DNA of 63,355 nt from Thermoflexales bacterium (GTDB taxonomy: Bacteria > Chloroflexota > Anaerolineae > J036 > Brachytrichaceae): positions 1-63,355 of the forward strand of contig JAIBCK010000005.1 of the NCBI GenBank assembly GCA_019694215.1, read 5' to 3'. Below are positions 53,963 to 63,355 of this stretch, one piece after another; position 1 is the stretch's first letter, and each line of letters begins with the position of its first letter. A program made the position numbers and the translations under genes. The notes under the pieces were generated by a model. The model was not told the origin of the DNA and made no database searches. It saw only the letters and a list, made by a program, of their open reading frames with translations.

Positions 53963-54994
53963 ATGCTACGGATCGGAATCTTCGGGGCAACGGGCTACAC
54001 CGGGCTGGAGCTGGTGCGCCTGCTGCAAAACCATCGCCAGGCCCGCCTGGTGTTCGCGCACTCCGAGAGCAACCCCGGCGCAAAACTGTCGGACATCATT
54101 CCCTGTCTGTACGATGTGCCGCTCATCAAGGCCGATGACGCGCCCCTGGCGGATGTCGACGTGGTCTTCTCCTGCCTGCCGCATGCCGCCTCCGCGGAGC
54201 TGGCGGCCCGCGTGCTCGCGGCCGGGAAGAAGGTCGTCGACCTTTCGGCCGATTTCCGTCTGACCAATGCCGCGGTATACGAAAAAACCTACAAGCATGT
54301 GCACCCGCACCCGGAGCTGCTCACCCGGGCGGTGTATGGCCTCCCCGAACGCTACCGCGAACGCATCGCGCAGACGGACCTGGTCGCCAATCCGGGCTGC
54401 TATCCGACCAGCACGATCCTACCGGCTCTGCCGCTGCTGGAGGCGGGTGCCCTGGCCGAGCCCGTCCTCATCGCGGACAGCAAGAGCGGGGTGAGCGGCG
54501 CGGGGCGCAAGCCCAGCACCACCACGCACTTCGTCGAGGTAAATGAAGGCCTGACCCCGTACAACGTCGCCAACGTCCACCGGCATGTCCCCGAGATCGA
54601 CCAGGTCCTGAATGACATCGACAACGGGCGCACGCCGGGTGGGGTGAACGTGATCTTCACGCCGCACCTGCTGCCGATCAGCCGCGGCATGCTCACGACG
54701 CTCTACGTGCGCCTGACGCCGGAGGCGCGCCAGACCGACTGGCAATCCGTCTTCGAGAAGCGATATGCCAACGAGCCCTTCGTGCGCGTCTTGCCGCGCG
54801 GGCAGACCGCCTCGATCGCGCATGTGGCGCGGACGAACATGGCCGCGATCTCCCTTCATCCGTTGGGCGGCGCCGTCGCCGACCGCCTGCTGCTGGTGTG
54901 CGCCATCGACAATCTCACCAAGGGCGCAAGTGGCCAGGCGCTGCAGAACATGAACCTGATGTTCGGGCTGGATGAACGGGAAGGGCTGCGCTAG
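53963..54994 (+). CDS. argC: N-acetyl-gamma-glutamyl-phosphate reductase
   Basis: Third step of arginine synthesis: reduces N-acetylglutamyl phosphate with NADPH to the semialdehyde. It is 343 residues, with IGIFGATGYTGLELVRLLQNH at the N-terminus and the active site NPGCYPTS with Cys146. The pattern SKSGVSGAGRKP and FTPHLLPISRGMLTT follow. AGGAGGGAG (53950-53958) supports the ATG. First structural gene of the operon, after the attenuator. Confidence 0.97.
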   Translation: MLRIGIFGATGYTGLELVRLLQNHRQARLVFAHSESNPGAKLSDIIPCLYDVPLIKADDAPLADVDVVFSCLPHAASAELAARVLAAGKKVVDLSADFRLTNAAVYEKTYKHVHPHPELLTRAVYGLPERYRERIAQTDLVANPGCYPTSTILPALPLLEAGALAEPVLIADSKSGVSGAGRKPSTTTHFVEVNEGLTPYNVANVHRHVPEIDQVLNDIDNGRTPGGVNVIFTPHLLPISRGMLTTLYVRLTPEARQTDWQSVFEKRYANEPFVRVLPRGQTASIAHVARTNMAAISLHPLGGAVADRLLLVCAIDNLTKGASGQALQNMNLMFGLDEREGLR

Positions 54995-56257
54995 GTGACG
55001 CGGGTGCTGCGGCGCGGGCTGCTCGCGCTCGGGGTGTTTCTGTGCGCGCTGGCCGGGGCGGCGCTGCTATGGCTCAACGTGCGCCTGGTCGCCACGCCCG
55101 CCAACGCCTATCCCGCAGGCGGGCTGGGGCCGGATATCGTCGCCCAGCTCGACGGCATCGGGCGACGGTTGCGCGCCGGCGAAGGGCGCGAGATGCAGGC
55201 GATCTTTCCCGAGGGCTGGTTCTTCAGCCACATGACGTATGGCTATGCCTGGGTCAACGTTGGGCTTGCGACGGGTGACCCGGCGCTGCGCGCCCGCGCC
55301 ATCGCCGAGACGCGCTGGGTGCTGGAACGCGCGGACAGCCCGGAGGGGCTGGCGCCCTTCACCCGAGCCACACAGGTGCCGCATGGGGTGTTCTATCTCG
55401 GTTGGACAAATCGCCTGCTGGGGGGGCTGTTGCTTCTGCAGGCGCCCGCCGAGCGCAGCACCGCGGATCTCGCCCGGCTGAAGACGCAATCGCGCCAGCT
55501 GGCCGACGCGATGCGCGCCAGCCCGAGCGGCAACCTCGACGCGTATCCCGGCCAGTCCTGGCCGTGCGACAACGTCGTCGCGTTGGCCTCGCTGGCCGCG
55601 CATGACGCCGTGTTTGGCCCGACCTATGCCGACGTCATGGCGCGCTGGGTGACGCTGACCCGGGCCCGTCTCGATCCCGCCACCGGGCTGATCCCACATG
55701 CCGCCAACGCCGCGACGGGGGTGGCGACCATCGGGCCGCGGGCTTCGACCCAGGTGTACATCCACGCCTTCCTGCCCGAGGTCGACGCCGCCTTTGCGCG
55801 CGAGCAATACGCCCGCTACCGCGAAGTCTTTGTCACCTCGGTCGTCGGCTTCCCGGTCAGCCTGGAGTATCCGAAGGGCAGCCGCGGGCAGGGCGATGTC
55901 GACACCGGCCCGCTCGTGCTTGGCATCGGGCCCTCGGCCACGGTGGTCGCGATCGCATCGGCGCGCGCCAATGGCGATGGTCCGCTGGCCGAACGCATTA
56001 CGGTCCTGAGCGAGCTGTTTGGCTTCCCGGTGACGAAGGCACAGGGCAAGTCGTTCGCTCTTGGCACGCTCGTGGTTGCGGATGGCTTTCTGGCGTGGGG
56101 CAAGAGCCTGCTGCCGTGGACGGCGCCGGCGCCGGCGCTGTCCGATGATCCTGCCAGCCTGCGCCTGCCGCTGCACCTGATGTCGCTCGCGTTGTTGGCT
56201 GGCATCACGGTTCTTGCGCTGCGGATGATCGCCACGTTGAGAAGGAGGAAGGCGTGA
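54995..56257 (+). CDS. Unknown membrane-anchored protein, likely alpha/alpha barrel
   Basis: 420 residues that I do not recognise as an arginine enzyme. The N-terminus is a membrane helix (GLLALGVFLCALAGAALLWLNV); the C-terminus has a second one (LHLMSLALLAGITVLALRMIATL) with a positively charged end. Between them are repeated helical pairs, such as FFSHMTYGYAWVNVGLATGDP, GWTNRLLGGLLLLQ, PCDNVVALASLAAHDAVFG and GDVDTGPLVLGIGPSATVVAIASA. The pattern suggests an (alpha/alpha)6 toroid, as in some lyases or linalool-dehydratase-like proteins. The GTG start directly follows the argC stop; the end overlaps the next gene (GTGA). So it is part of the operon. Confidence 0.7.
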   Translation: MTRVLRRGLLALGVFLCALAGAALLWLNVRLVATPANAYPAGGLGPDIVAQLDGIGRRLRAGEGREMQAIFPEGWFFSHMTYGYAWVNVGLATGDPALRARAIAETRWVLERADSPEGLAPFTRATQVPHGVFYLGWTNRLLGGLLLLQAPAERSTADLARLKTQSRQLADAMRASPSGNLDAYPGQSWPCDNVVALASLAAHDAVFGPTYADVMARWVTLTRARLDPATGLIPHAANAATGVATIGPRASTQVYIHAFLPEVDAAFAREQYARYREVFVTSVVGFPVSLEYPKGSRGQGDVDTGPLVLGIGPSATVVAIASARANGDGPLAERITVLSELFGFPVTKAQGKSFALGTLVVADGFLAWGKSLLPWTAPAPALSDDPASLRLPLHLMSLALLAGITVLALRMIATLRRRKA

Positions 56258-56769
56258 CGGGTTCAAATCCCCTGGACGGCTATGCCATTGTCGAGGCTGT
56301 CGCGCCCGAGCAGGTCGAGGCGGTGCGCGTCCTCCTGCGCGAGTACATGACCGAGCAGGGGCTGAATCCGGTCAGCAGCAAGCGCGCCTTCGAGGACCTG
56401 CTGAACCTGCCAGGCCGCTACCGGCGCCCGCAAGGTCGGCTGCTGCTGGCCCTGCAGGATGGCGCCCCGGTCGGGTGTGGTGGGCTGACCGATGTCGTGA
56501 TCAACGGGCGCGTCGCGCCAGGCTGGTGCGAAATGAAACGGGTGTATCTTTCTCCGTCCGTGCGCGGCGGCGGTCGTGGCCGCGCGCTGGTACAGCGGCT
56601 GGTCGACGAGGCCCGCGCCGCGCGCTATGTGCGCGTGGTGCTGAGCACGCGGCGGCGCTGGGTGAGCGCGTTGGCGCTGTATCGCGCCATGGGCTTTCGC
56701 GAGAGCGAACCTTTCAAGACACGTCCCGACGACATGGCGGACCTGACCTTCATGGCCATCGATCTCTGA
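56254..56769 (+). CDS. GNAT family N-acetyltransferase (arginine operon, free form)
   Basis: 171 residues with a full GNAT fold. The acetyl-CoA motif is RGGGRGRALVQRLVDEA, and the end includes YRAMGFRESEPF. It shares with the next gene's first domain the patterns LPGRYRRP and ESEPFK. So these two probably arose by duplication. Starts with GTG overlapping the previous stop, with AAGGAGG upstream. It may acetylate glutamate, ornithine or another amine; I cannot tell. Confidence 0.8.
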   Translation: MTGSNPLDGYAIVEAVAPEQVEAVRVLLREYMTEQGLNPVSSKRAFEDLLNLPGRYRRPQGRLLLALQDGAPVGCGGLTDVVINGRVAPGWCEMKRVYLSPSVRGGGRGRALVQRLVDEARAARYVRVVLSTRRRWVSALALYRAMGFRESEPFKTRPDDMADLTFMAIDL

Positions 56770-56778
56770 CCAAGCGCA

Positions 56779-58053
56779 ATGGAAATCCTCGAAGCCAAAA
56801 CTGATGCCCATTTCGACGCCGTACGGCGCCTGCTGGCCGCCTACATCGCCGAGCATGGCTTCAGCCCGAACACCAGCAGCATCTTTCGCGATCTGGGCGA
56901 TTTGCCCGGGCGCTATGCGCCGCCGGATGGCGCGCTGTTTCTCGCCGTGCTGGGCGAGGAGCCGATTGGCTGCGTGGCGCTGGCGGCCAGCGCGGATGGC
57001 ACAGCCGAACTGAAGCGACTGTTTGTCTCACCGCCGCGCCGGGGCGCGGGGGTGGGTCGTGCGTTGTGCCAGGCCGTCATCGCGCACGCCCGCGAGACGG
57101 GTCGCCCGCGCCTGGTGCTGAGCGCGCGGGCGTCGTGGACGCCGGCCGTGTCGCTGTTCACGTCGCTGGGCTTCATTGCCACCGAGCCCTTCAAGCCGCT
57201 CAAGCCCGTGGACATGATTTTCATGGGGTTGGACTTGTCGGCGACCGCGCCACGGCCCGCCGAGGACGCTTCCACGGTCGAGGTTTACAAGGTGAGCGGC
57301 AGCGACCTGGACGATCCCGCCTTTGCCGCGACCCTGGCGCGCGAGCTGGCCACCCGCTGGCGGGATGGCACGCGCCTGGTGCTTATCCACGGCGGCGGCA
57401 AGGAGCTGACCGAGCTGCTGACCGCGCTGCAGATCCCGACGCGCTTCTCCGAAGGGCTGCGGGTGACGACGCGGGCGGGGCGGGATGCCGCGCTGATGGT
57501 CCTGAGCGGGCTGGCCAACAAACGCCTCGCGGCGGCGCTGATTCAGGAGGGCATCCAGGCCATCGGCGTGTCTGGCGTGGATGCCGGCGTGGTGCGCGTG
57601 GAGCGCATCAACGACGAGCTTCAATACGTTGGGCGTCCCGTTTCGGTGCGGGCCTCGACGCTGCGGGCCTGGCTCGAGGGCGGCTGGCTGCCCGTCATGG
57701 CGCCGATGTCGCTGGGCGTCGATGGCGAGATCTACAACGTCAATGCCGACCACGTCGCCGGTGCGGTGGCCGCGGCGCTCGGCGCAAAGCTGCTCACCTT
57801 CATCACCAACGTGCCCGGGGTGCTCAACAAACGCATGGAGCTCATCCCAACCCTGACCGCCCGCAAGACCGAGGCGCTGATTGCCGATGGCGCAATCTCG
57901 GGCGGGATGATCCCCAAAGTGCGGACCTGTCTGGAGGCCCTCGACGCCGGGGTCACCCGCGTCCGCATCACCAACCTTGCTGGCGTGAGCGCCGGCAAAG
58001 GCACCGTGTTCATACCGGCAGGCCAGGACGCCGTCGCCGAACCAAGTTCCTGA
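56779..58053 (+). CDS. argB: GNAT-acetylglutamate kinase fusion protein
   Basis: 424 residues. The N-terminal domain (about 1-155) is a GNAT with RRGAGVGRALCQAVIAHA and FTSLGFIATEPFK. The C-terminal domain (about 165-420) is an amino-acid kinase: VYKVSGSDLDD, VLIHGGGKELTELL, VTTRAGRDAALMVLSGLANKR, NVNADHVAGAVAAALGA, FITNVPGVL and SGGMIPKVRTCLEAL. This fits N-acetylglutamate kinase. If the GNAT makes N-acetylglutamate, one polypeptide would do the first two steps. Known fusions (NAGS/K of some bacteria and fungi) have the kinase first; here the order is reversed. No LysW-like carrier gene is nearby, so the arginine role is favoured. Confidence 0.85.
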   Translation: MEILEAKTDAHFDAVRRLLAAYIAEHGFSPNTSSIFRDLGDLPGRYAPPDGALFLAVLGEEPIGCVALAASADGTAELKRLFVSPPRRGAGVGRALCQAVIAHARETGRPRLVLSARASWTPAVSLFTSLGFIATEPFKPLKPVDMIFMGLDLSATAPRPAEDASTVEVYKVSGSDLDDPAFAATLARELATRWRDGTRLVLIHGGGKELTELLTALQIPTRFSEGLRVTTRAGRDAALMVLSGLANKRLAAALIQEGIQAIGVSGVDAGVVRVERINDELQYVGRPVSVRASTLRAWLEGGWLPVMAPMSLGVDGEIYNVNADHVAGAVAAALGAKLLTFITNVPGVLNKRMELIPTLTARKTEALIADGAISGGMIPKVRTCLEALDAGVTRVRITNLAGVSAGKGTVFIPAGQDAVAEPSS

Positions 58054-59415
<1,362 letters not shown>

Positions 59416-59418
59416 GCC

Positions 59419-61245
59419 GTGACCGACGCCGCACAACCAGACATCTCCATCCGCGCAGCGACGCTCGACGATGCGCCGGCCATCGCGCGCCTGGTGGCGG
59501 AAAACGCCCGGCGCGGCGGACTGCTGCCGCGCAGCGAAGCGAACATCCGCGCCACCATCGACAACTTCCTGGTGGCTGTGGTCGAGGGTCGCGTGGCGGC
59601 GTGCGGGTCGCTGCTCCCGATGAGCGCCAACCTGGCCGAGCTGCGTTCGCTGGCCGTCGACGAGAGCCTGCGCGGGCGCGGCGTCGGCCAGCTGCTCGTG
59701 GCGCGGCTGATCGAGGAGGCGCGCGCGCGCCAGTTCTCGAGCCTGTTCGCGCTGACCCGGGCGATCTCGTTCTTCGAGCGCTGCGGGTTCGTCCAGACCC
59801 CCAAGGAGAACTTTCCCGAGAAGGTCTGGAACGACTGCGTAGCGTGCCCGCTGCTGGCCAACTGCGATGAAGTCGCGGTGACTTACGAGCTCGATGACGC
59901 GCAGGAGGCGCCTGTGCGCGCCGAGGACTTTTCCATGCAGGAGCCCGGCCAGCTGCTGGCCGAGCGCAGACGGAGAAAGACCATGACCAAACGTCCCACT
60001 GTCAACAAGGTCGTGCTTGCCTACAGCGGCGGGCTGGATACCACCGTGATCGTGCCGTGGCTGCGCGAGACCTACGGCTGCGAGGTGGTTTGCTTCATCG
60101 CCGACATCGGCCAGGGCGACGACCTGGACGCGGCCCGCGACAAGGCCCTCAAGAGCGGTGCCACCCGCGTCGTGATCGAGGATCTGCGCGCCGAGTTCGC
60201 GCGCGAGTATCTCTTCCCGCTCGTCCAGAGCGGCGCCGTGTACGAGCGCCACTACCTGCTGGGCACGGCCATCTCGCGTCCGCTGATCGCAAAATACCAG
60301 GTCGACATTGCCGCGCAGGAGGGCGCTGATGCGGTCGCGCACGGCGCAACGGGGAAAGGCAACGACCAGGTGCGCTTCGAGCTGACCTACATGGCCCTCA
60401 ACCCGCGCCTCAAGGTCATCGCCCCGTGGCGCGAGTGGAACTTCAAGGGCCGCGAGGACCTGATCGCCTATGCGCGCAAGGCGGGCATTCCGCTGGCGCA
60501 GGGTGTCAAGACCGCCTACACAAGGGATGGCAACCTGTGGCACCTCAGCCATGAGGGCGGCGACCTGATCGACCCGTGGAACAGCCCGAGGGAGAACGTT
60601 TTCGAGCGCACCGTCGCGCCCGAGGCCGCGCCCGACATCGCCGACGAGGTCGAGATCGAGTTTGTCTCCGGCGTGCCACGACGCGTCAACGGCAAGAGCA
60701 TGGGCGCGGCCGAGATCGTCATGCTGCTCAACGAGTACGGCCTCAAGCACGGGGTGGGGCGCGTCGACATGGTGGAGAACCGCCTGGTCGGGATGAAAAG
60801 CCGCGCCGTTTATGAGACCCCGGGCGGGACCATCCTCAAGGTCGCCCACGAGGGGCTGGAACAGCTCATTCTCGACCGCGAGACCATGGCCTTCAAGCAG
60901 ATGGTCGCGCTCAAGTTCGCCGACCTGATCTATGATGGGCGTTGGTTCACACCGTTGCGCGATGCCCTGCAGGCCTTCATCTCGGTCACCCAGCGCGATG
61001 TCACCGGCACCGCCCGGGTGCGGCTCTTCAAGGGCGTGGCCAGCCTGGCCGGGCGCAAGGCCACCTACTCGCTGTATCGCGAGGACCTGGCCACGTTCGC
61101 GCGCGAGGACGTCTACAATCAGCGCGATGCCGACGGCTTCATCCGCCTGTTTGGCCTGCCGATGCGGGTCAAGGCCCAGGTGGACATGAACCGCGTCGTG
61201 CGCGCAGCACCGCTGGGGCCGGGTGCCTCGGACAAACGCGACTGA
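59419..61245 (+). CDS. argG: Short N-acetylglutamate synthase fused to a second argininosuccinate synthase (common type)
   Basis: 608 residues in one frame. Residues about 1-160 are a short NAGS-type GNAT: IRAATLDDAPAIARLV, LRSLAVDESLRGRGVGQLLV, FALTRAISFFERCGF and the diagnostic VWNDCVACPLLANCDEVAV. Residues about 195-600 are an argininosuccinate synthase of the common type: VVLAYSGGLDTTVIVPWL, FIADIGQGDDLDAARDKAL, HGATGKGNDQVRFELTY and YTRDGNLWHLSHEGGDL. The linker has an in-frame ATG at 59983 (MTKRPTVNK) with GGAG about seven bases upstream, so free synthase could also be made. The GTG start follows the previous stop by three bases. Confidence 0.88.
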   Translation: MTDAAQPDISIRAATLDDAPAIARLVAENARRGGLLPRSEANIRATIDNFLVAVVEGRVAACGSLLPMSANLAELRSLAVDESLRGRGVGQLLVARLIEEARARQFSSLFALTRAISFFERCGFVQTPKENFPEKVWNDCVACPLLANCDEVAVTYELDDAQEAPVRAEDFSMQEPGQLLAERRRRKTMTKRPTVNKVVLAYSGGLDTTVIVPWLRETYGCEVVCFIADIGQGDDLDAARDKALKSGATRVVIEDLRAEFAREYLFPLVQSGAVYERHYLLGTAISRPLIAKYQVDIAAQEGADAVAHGATGKGNDQVRFELTYMALNPRLKVIAPWREWNFKGREDLIAYARKAGIPLAQGVKTAYTRDGNLWHLSHEGGDLIDPWNSPRENVFERTVAPEAAPDIADEVEIEFVSGVPRRVNGKSMGAAEIVMLLNEYGLKHGVGRVDMVENRLVGMKSRAVYETPGGTILKVAHEGLEQLILDRETMAFKQMVALKFADLIYDGRWFTPLRDALQAFISVTQRDVTGTARVRLFKGVASLAGRKATYSLYREDLATFAREDVYNQRDADGFIRLFGLPMRVKAQVDMNRVVRAAPLGPGASDKRD

Positions 61246-61248
61246 CCG

Positions 61249-62271
61249 ATGTATCGAATCCTGTATCGCTCCTCCAAGGGCGCGCTGACCGAGCTGAACG
61301 ACCTGGGGCGCATCCCCGACCTCCTCGCGGACCGCGCCGGGCTGTTCTGGCTCGACATCGCCGGCCAGCCCGATGCCTCGAAGCAGGCCGGAACGAAATG
61401 GGCGGACGTGGTCACGCCCCTGCTTCGCGACACGTTCAAGTTTCATCCACTCGCGATCGAGGATGCTGTCCAGGATTCCAACGTCCCGAAGGTCGACGAT
61501 TGGGGCGAGTATCTCTACATCACGCTGCATGCCGTCGACTTCGACCGGACGATCGAGGACATCGACCTGCACGAGCTGGATGTCTTTCTTGGGCGCAACT
61601 TTGTCGTCACCCTGCACGAGGAGGAGATTCGCGGCATCGATCGGGTATTTCGCGCCGCCGTGCGCGATGAGCGCCACACCCGGCGCGGGTCGGACTACCT
61701 GTTGTTCGAGGTCTGCGATGCCGTCGCCGCCGACTACCTGCCGTGCATGGACGCCATCGACGCGGAGTCCGAGACCATCCAGGATGAGGTGTTTGACAAG
61801 CCCTCCCGCAACACGCTCAACCGCCTCTTTCACCTCAAGCGCGCCGTGCTCAACCTGCGCCGGGTGCTCAGCCCGCAACGCGAGGTGTTCAACAAGCTTG
61901 CCCGCGAGGACTTCGAGCCGATCGATCAGAAGGAGCGCATCTACTTCCGCGATCTGTATGACCACTTCGTCCGGCTGACCGACCTGAACGAGTCCCTGCG
62001 CGACATCATCGCCGGCTCGCTCGACACGTATCTCTCGGTGGTGTCGAATCGCACCAACGAAGTGATGAAGACGCTGACCATCGTCACCGTCCTGTTCATG
62101 CCGCTTTCATTTGCGACCGGCTTCTTTGGTATGAATTTCTTCGCCGGTCTGATCGAGATCACCGAAAACCCTGACCCGGTCAAGCTGATCTTTTTCCTGT
62201 GCATCGTGGCGAGCATGGTCGTCGTGCCGCTCTTCATGTTGCGCCTGTTCCGCAGGCGCGGCTGGTTCTAG
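61249..62271 (+). CDS. corA: CorA family divalent cation transporter
   Basis: 340 residues. A large cytoplasmic alpha/beta domain with long helices is followed by two membrane helices at the C-terminus. The first contains the selectivity motif GMN (FATGFFGMNFF), and the second is followed by positively charged MLRLFRRRGWF. It should be a pentameric Mg2+ or Co2+ channel. It lies three bases after argG and is probably read through in the same operon, without an obvious link to arginine. Confidence 0.93.
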   Translation: MYRILYRSSKGALTELNDLGRIPDLLADRAGLFWLDIAGQPDASKQAGTKWADVVTPLLRDTFKFHPLAIEDAVQDSNVPKVDDWGEYLYITLHAVDFDRTIEDIDLHELDVFLGRNFVVTLHEEEIRGIDRVFRAAVRDERHTRRGSDYLLFEVCDAVAADYLPCMDAIDAESETIQDEVFDKPSRNTLNRLFHLKRAVLNLRRVLSPQREVFNKLAREDFEPIDQKERIYFRDLYDHFVRLTDLNESLRDIIAGSLDTYLSVVSNRTNEVMKTLTIVTVLFMPLSFATGFFGMNFFAGLIEITENPDPVKLIFFLCIVASMVVVPLFMLRLFRRRGWF

Positions 62272-62277
62272 ACCCAC

Positions 62278-63120
62278 ATGGCATTGGCCCGAAGCGACGC
62301 CGATCTCGAACCGAATGACCTGGAACCGCGCGCCGAGCGTCCCTCGGTTCAGCATGGGATCGCGCGGGAACACTTTACGTTGTACGATCATGGCCAGGCC
62401 AGCGAGGTCGATGCCGGCGTGATCGACGAGGACCAGCTGTGCGTGTTTGTCAACGGCCAGGAGTTGGCAACGATCATGTGCTCGCCCGTCGATCGGCAGC
62501 ATCTCGCGCTGGGTTTTCTCAAGCTGGAGGGGTTCATCGCGGGCATGGACGACATCCGCGCCCTGCGCTGGTCGCAGGATGGCCGCTGCGCGGACATCTG
62601 GCTGCGGCACGACATCGCCGCCCCGGCCCGGCGCGTCATCACGTCCGGGTGCGGAGGCGGGCTGACCTTCACCGATCTCGCCGCCAGCCGCGCGCCGCTG
62701 ACCTCGACGTTGCGCGTCACGCCGGACGTGATCGTCGACGGGATGCGAGGCATGCAGGCCTCGGGCGAGCTGTATCAGCTCGTGCGCGGCGTGCACACCG
62801 CCAGCCTCAGCGATGGCGCGCGCAATGTCTTTGTCGCGCAGGACATTGGCCGCCACAACACGCTGGACCGCCTGTGTGGTATGGCGTTGGAGGCCGGGCA
62901 CGACACGGCCGAGCACATCCTCTTCGCCTCGGGGCGGATCAGCTCCGAGATGCTGGGCAAGGCCTCGCGCATGGGCATCCCCATCGTCGTCTCGCGCACC
63001 TCGCCGACCTCGCTCTCAGTCCGCCTCGCGCGCGCGTGGAACATCACCGTGATTGGGTATTGCCGGGGGGCGCGCTTTCGGGTGTATGCGGCCGGCGAGC
63101 GCATCCGGGCGGTAGCATAG
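62278..63120 (+). CDS. fdhD: Formate dehydrogenase accessory sulfurtransferase FdhD
   Basis: 280 residues. FdhD transfers sulfur to the molybdenum cofactor of formate dehydrogenases. Motifs are [15 protein letters not shown] and [12 protein letters not shown], the cysteine motif [11 protein letters not shown], and [15 protein letters not shown], with [20 protein letters not shown] near the end. Where many FdhD proteins have CxxC it has a single Cys (CGGG). The nearby moeA supports molybdenum cofactor work. Confidence 0.93.
   Translation: MALARSDADLEPNDLEPRAERPSVQHGIAREHFTLYDHGQASEVDAGVIDEDQLCVFVNGQELATIMCSPVDRQHLALGFLKLEGFIAGMDDIRALRWSQDGRCADIWLRHDIAAPARRVITSGCGGGLTFTDLAASRAPLTSTLRVTPDVIVDGMRGMQASGELYQLVRGVHTASLSDGARNVFVAQDIGRHNTLDRLCGMALEAGHDTAEHILFASGRISSEMLGKASRMGIPIVVSRTSPTSLSVRLARAWNITVIGYCRGARFRVYAAGERIRAVA
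63113..63118 (+). promoter_or_regulatory. Possible leaderless -10 box (TAGCAT) for moeA
   Basis: TAGCAT, which includes the last codons of fdhD, ends six bases before the ATG of moeA. No -35 box was identified. Confidence 0.3.
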
Positions 63121-63124
63121 GGCC

Positions 63125-63355
63125 ATGCCTGCCAGCGCCGAACTCTTCTCGCTGCGCACGCCCGGGGAGGCCTGGGCGCTGCTCGCTTCGCACCTCACCC
63201 CCATCACGCGCGTCGAAACCGTCGAGCTGTCCGAGGCGCTGGGGCGCACCCTCGCCCTCGACGTCATCGCCCCCGAGGACTTGCCCGCCTTTCGGCGCAG
63301 TACTGTCGATGGTTATGCAGTCCGGGCCGTGGACACGTTTGGCGCGACCCCGGGG
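63125..63355 (+). CDS. moeA: Molybdopterin molybdenumtransferase MoeA (partial)
   Basis: The first 77 codons are present; the gene runs off the window edge. The N-terminus [15 protein letters not shown] is the MoeA family start ([15 protein letters not shown], where many have FDNSAMDGYA). MoeA inserts molybdate into molybdopterin. It follows fdhD by four bases. Confidence 0.85.
   Translation, partial: MPASAELFSLRTPGEAWALLASHLTPITRVETVELSEALGRTLALDVIAPEDLPAFRRSTVDGYAVRAVDTFGATPG

Overview
The window is GC-rich, densely packed bacterial chromosome. It most resembles a Chloroflexota genome of the Anaerolineae type. The clues are a CIRCE-hrcA-grpE-dnaK-dnaJ cluster, Thr-Pro-rich lipoprotein linkers, secreted parallel beta-helix proteins with a CSLREA-like entry, an LLM flavoenzyme of the F420 type and a lycopene cyclase. 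This placement is inference from gene content only. I see no rRNA, phage, insertion sequence, CRISPR array or replication origin. No stretch longer than about 300 bases lacks a gene.

Layout. 1-9.4 kb: HrcA-controlled heat-shock operon running on into a lipoprotein, hisS, nadK and a flavin oxidoreductase. 9.4-11.6 kb (minus strand): acyl-CoA ligase and a coiled-coil LysM protein. 11.8-18.7 kb: alpha-glucan phosphorylase, a large fusion of a fucokinase-like kinase with a UDP-sugar pyrophosphorylase, a lycopene cyclase and a small monooxygenase. 18.8-22.2 kb: an unknown protein, a triple-domain PPIase-DsbA-PPIase lipoprotein and a DinB-like protein. 22.3-30.3 kb: an operon with a structured leader, a complete oligopeptide-type ABC importer, a nucleoside phosphorylase and an adenine-deaminase-like enzyme. 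30.4-33.9 kb: YhhN protein, Cys/Met PLP enzyme, a catalytically odd alpha/beta hydrolase and an HD phosphohydrolase. 34-42.3 kb: three tandem secreted beta-helix proteins and a LysM-PA14 protein. 42.4-46.2 kb (minus): methyltransferase, GAF histidine kinase and two GNATs. 46.4-50.9 kb: tRNA-Thr(CGT), a CrtC-like secreted protein, an atypical response regulator, a PfkB kinase and S-adenosylhomocysteine hydrolase. 50.9-53.7 kb (minus): two zinc-ribbon membrane proteins, MscS and a NYN RNase. 53.8-63.4 kb: an arginine operon followed by corA, fdhD and the start of moeA.

The most interesting part is the arginine operon. Its leader has a promoter, a 26-residue leader peptide with an Arg-Ala-Arg-Arg-Arg run, an intrinsic terminator and a competing antiterminator pairing. 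This is the layout of classical translation-coupled attenuation, which I would not expect for arginine genes. Downstream are argC, an unknown membrane protein, a free GNAT, a GNAT-ArgB fusion (reverse order to known NAGK-NAGS fusions), an E. coli-type argininosuccinate synthase, and directly after it a second synthase of the common type fused to a short N-acetylglutamate synthase.

Several genes have a -10-like hexamer about 6 bases before the start codon, which suggests frequent leaderless transcription. Other genes have strong Shine-Dalgarno sequences, and many operon members are joined by ATGA or GTGA overlaps.
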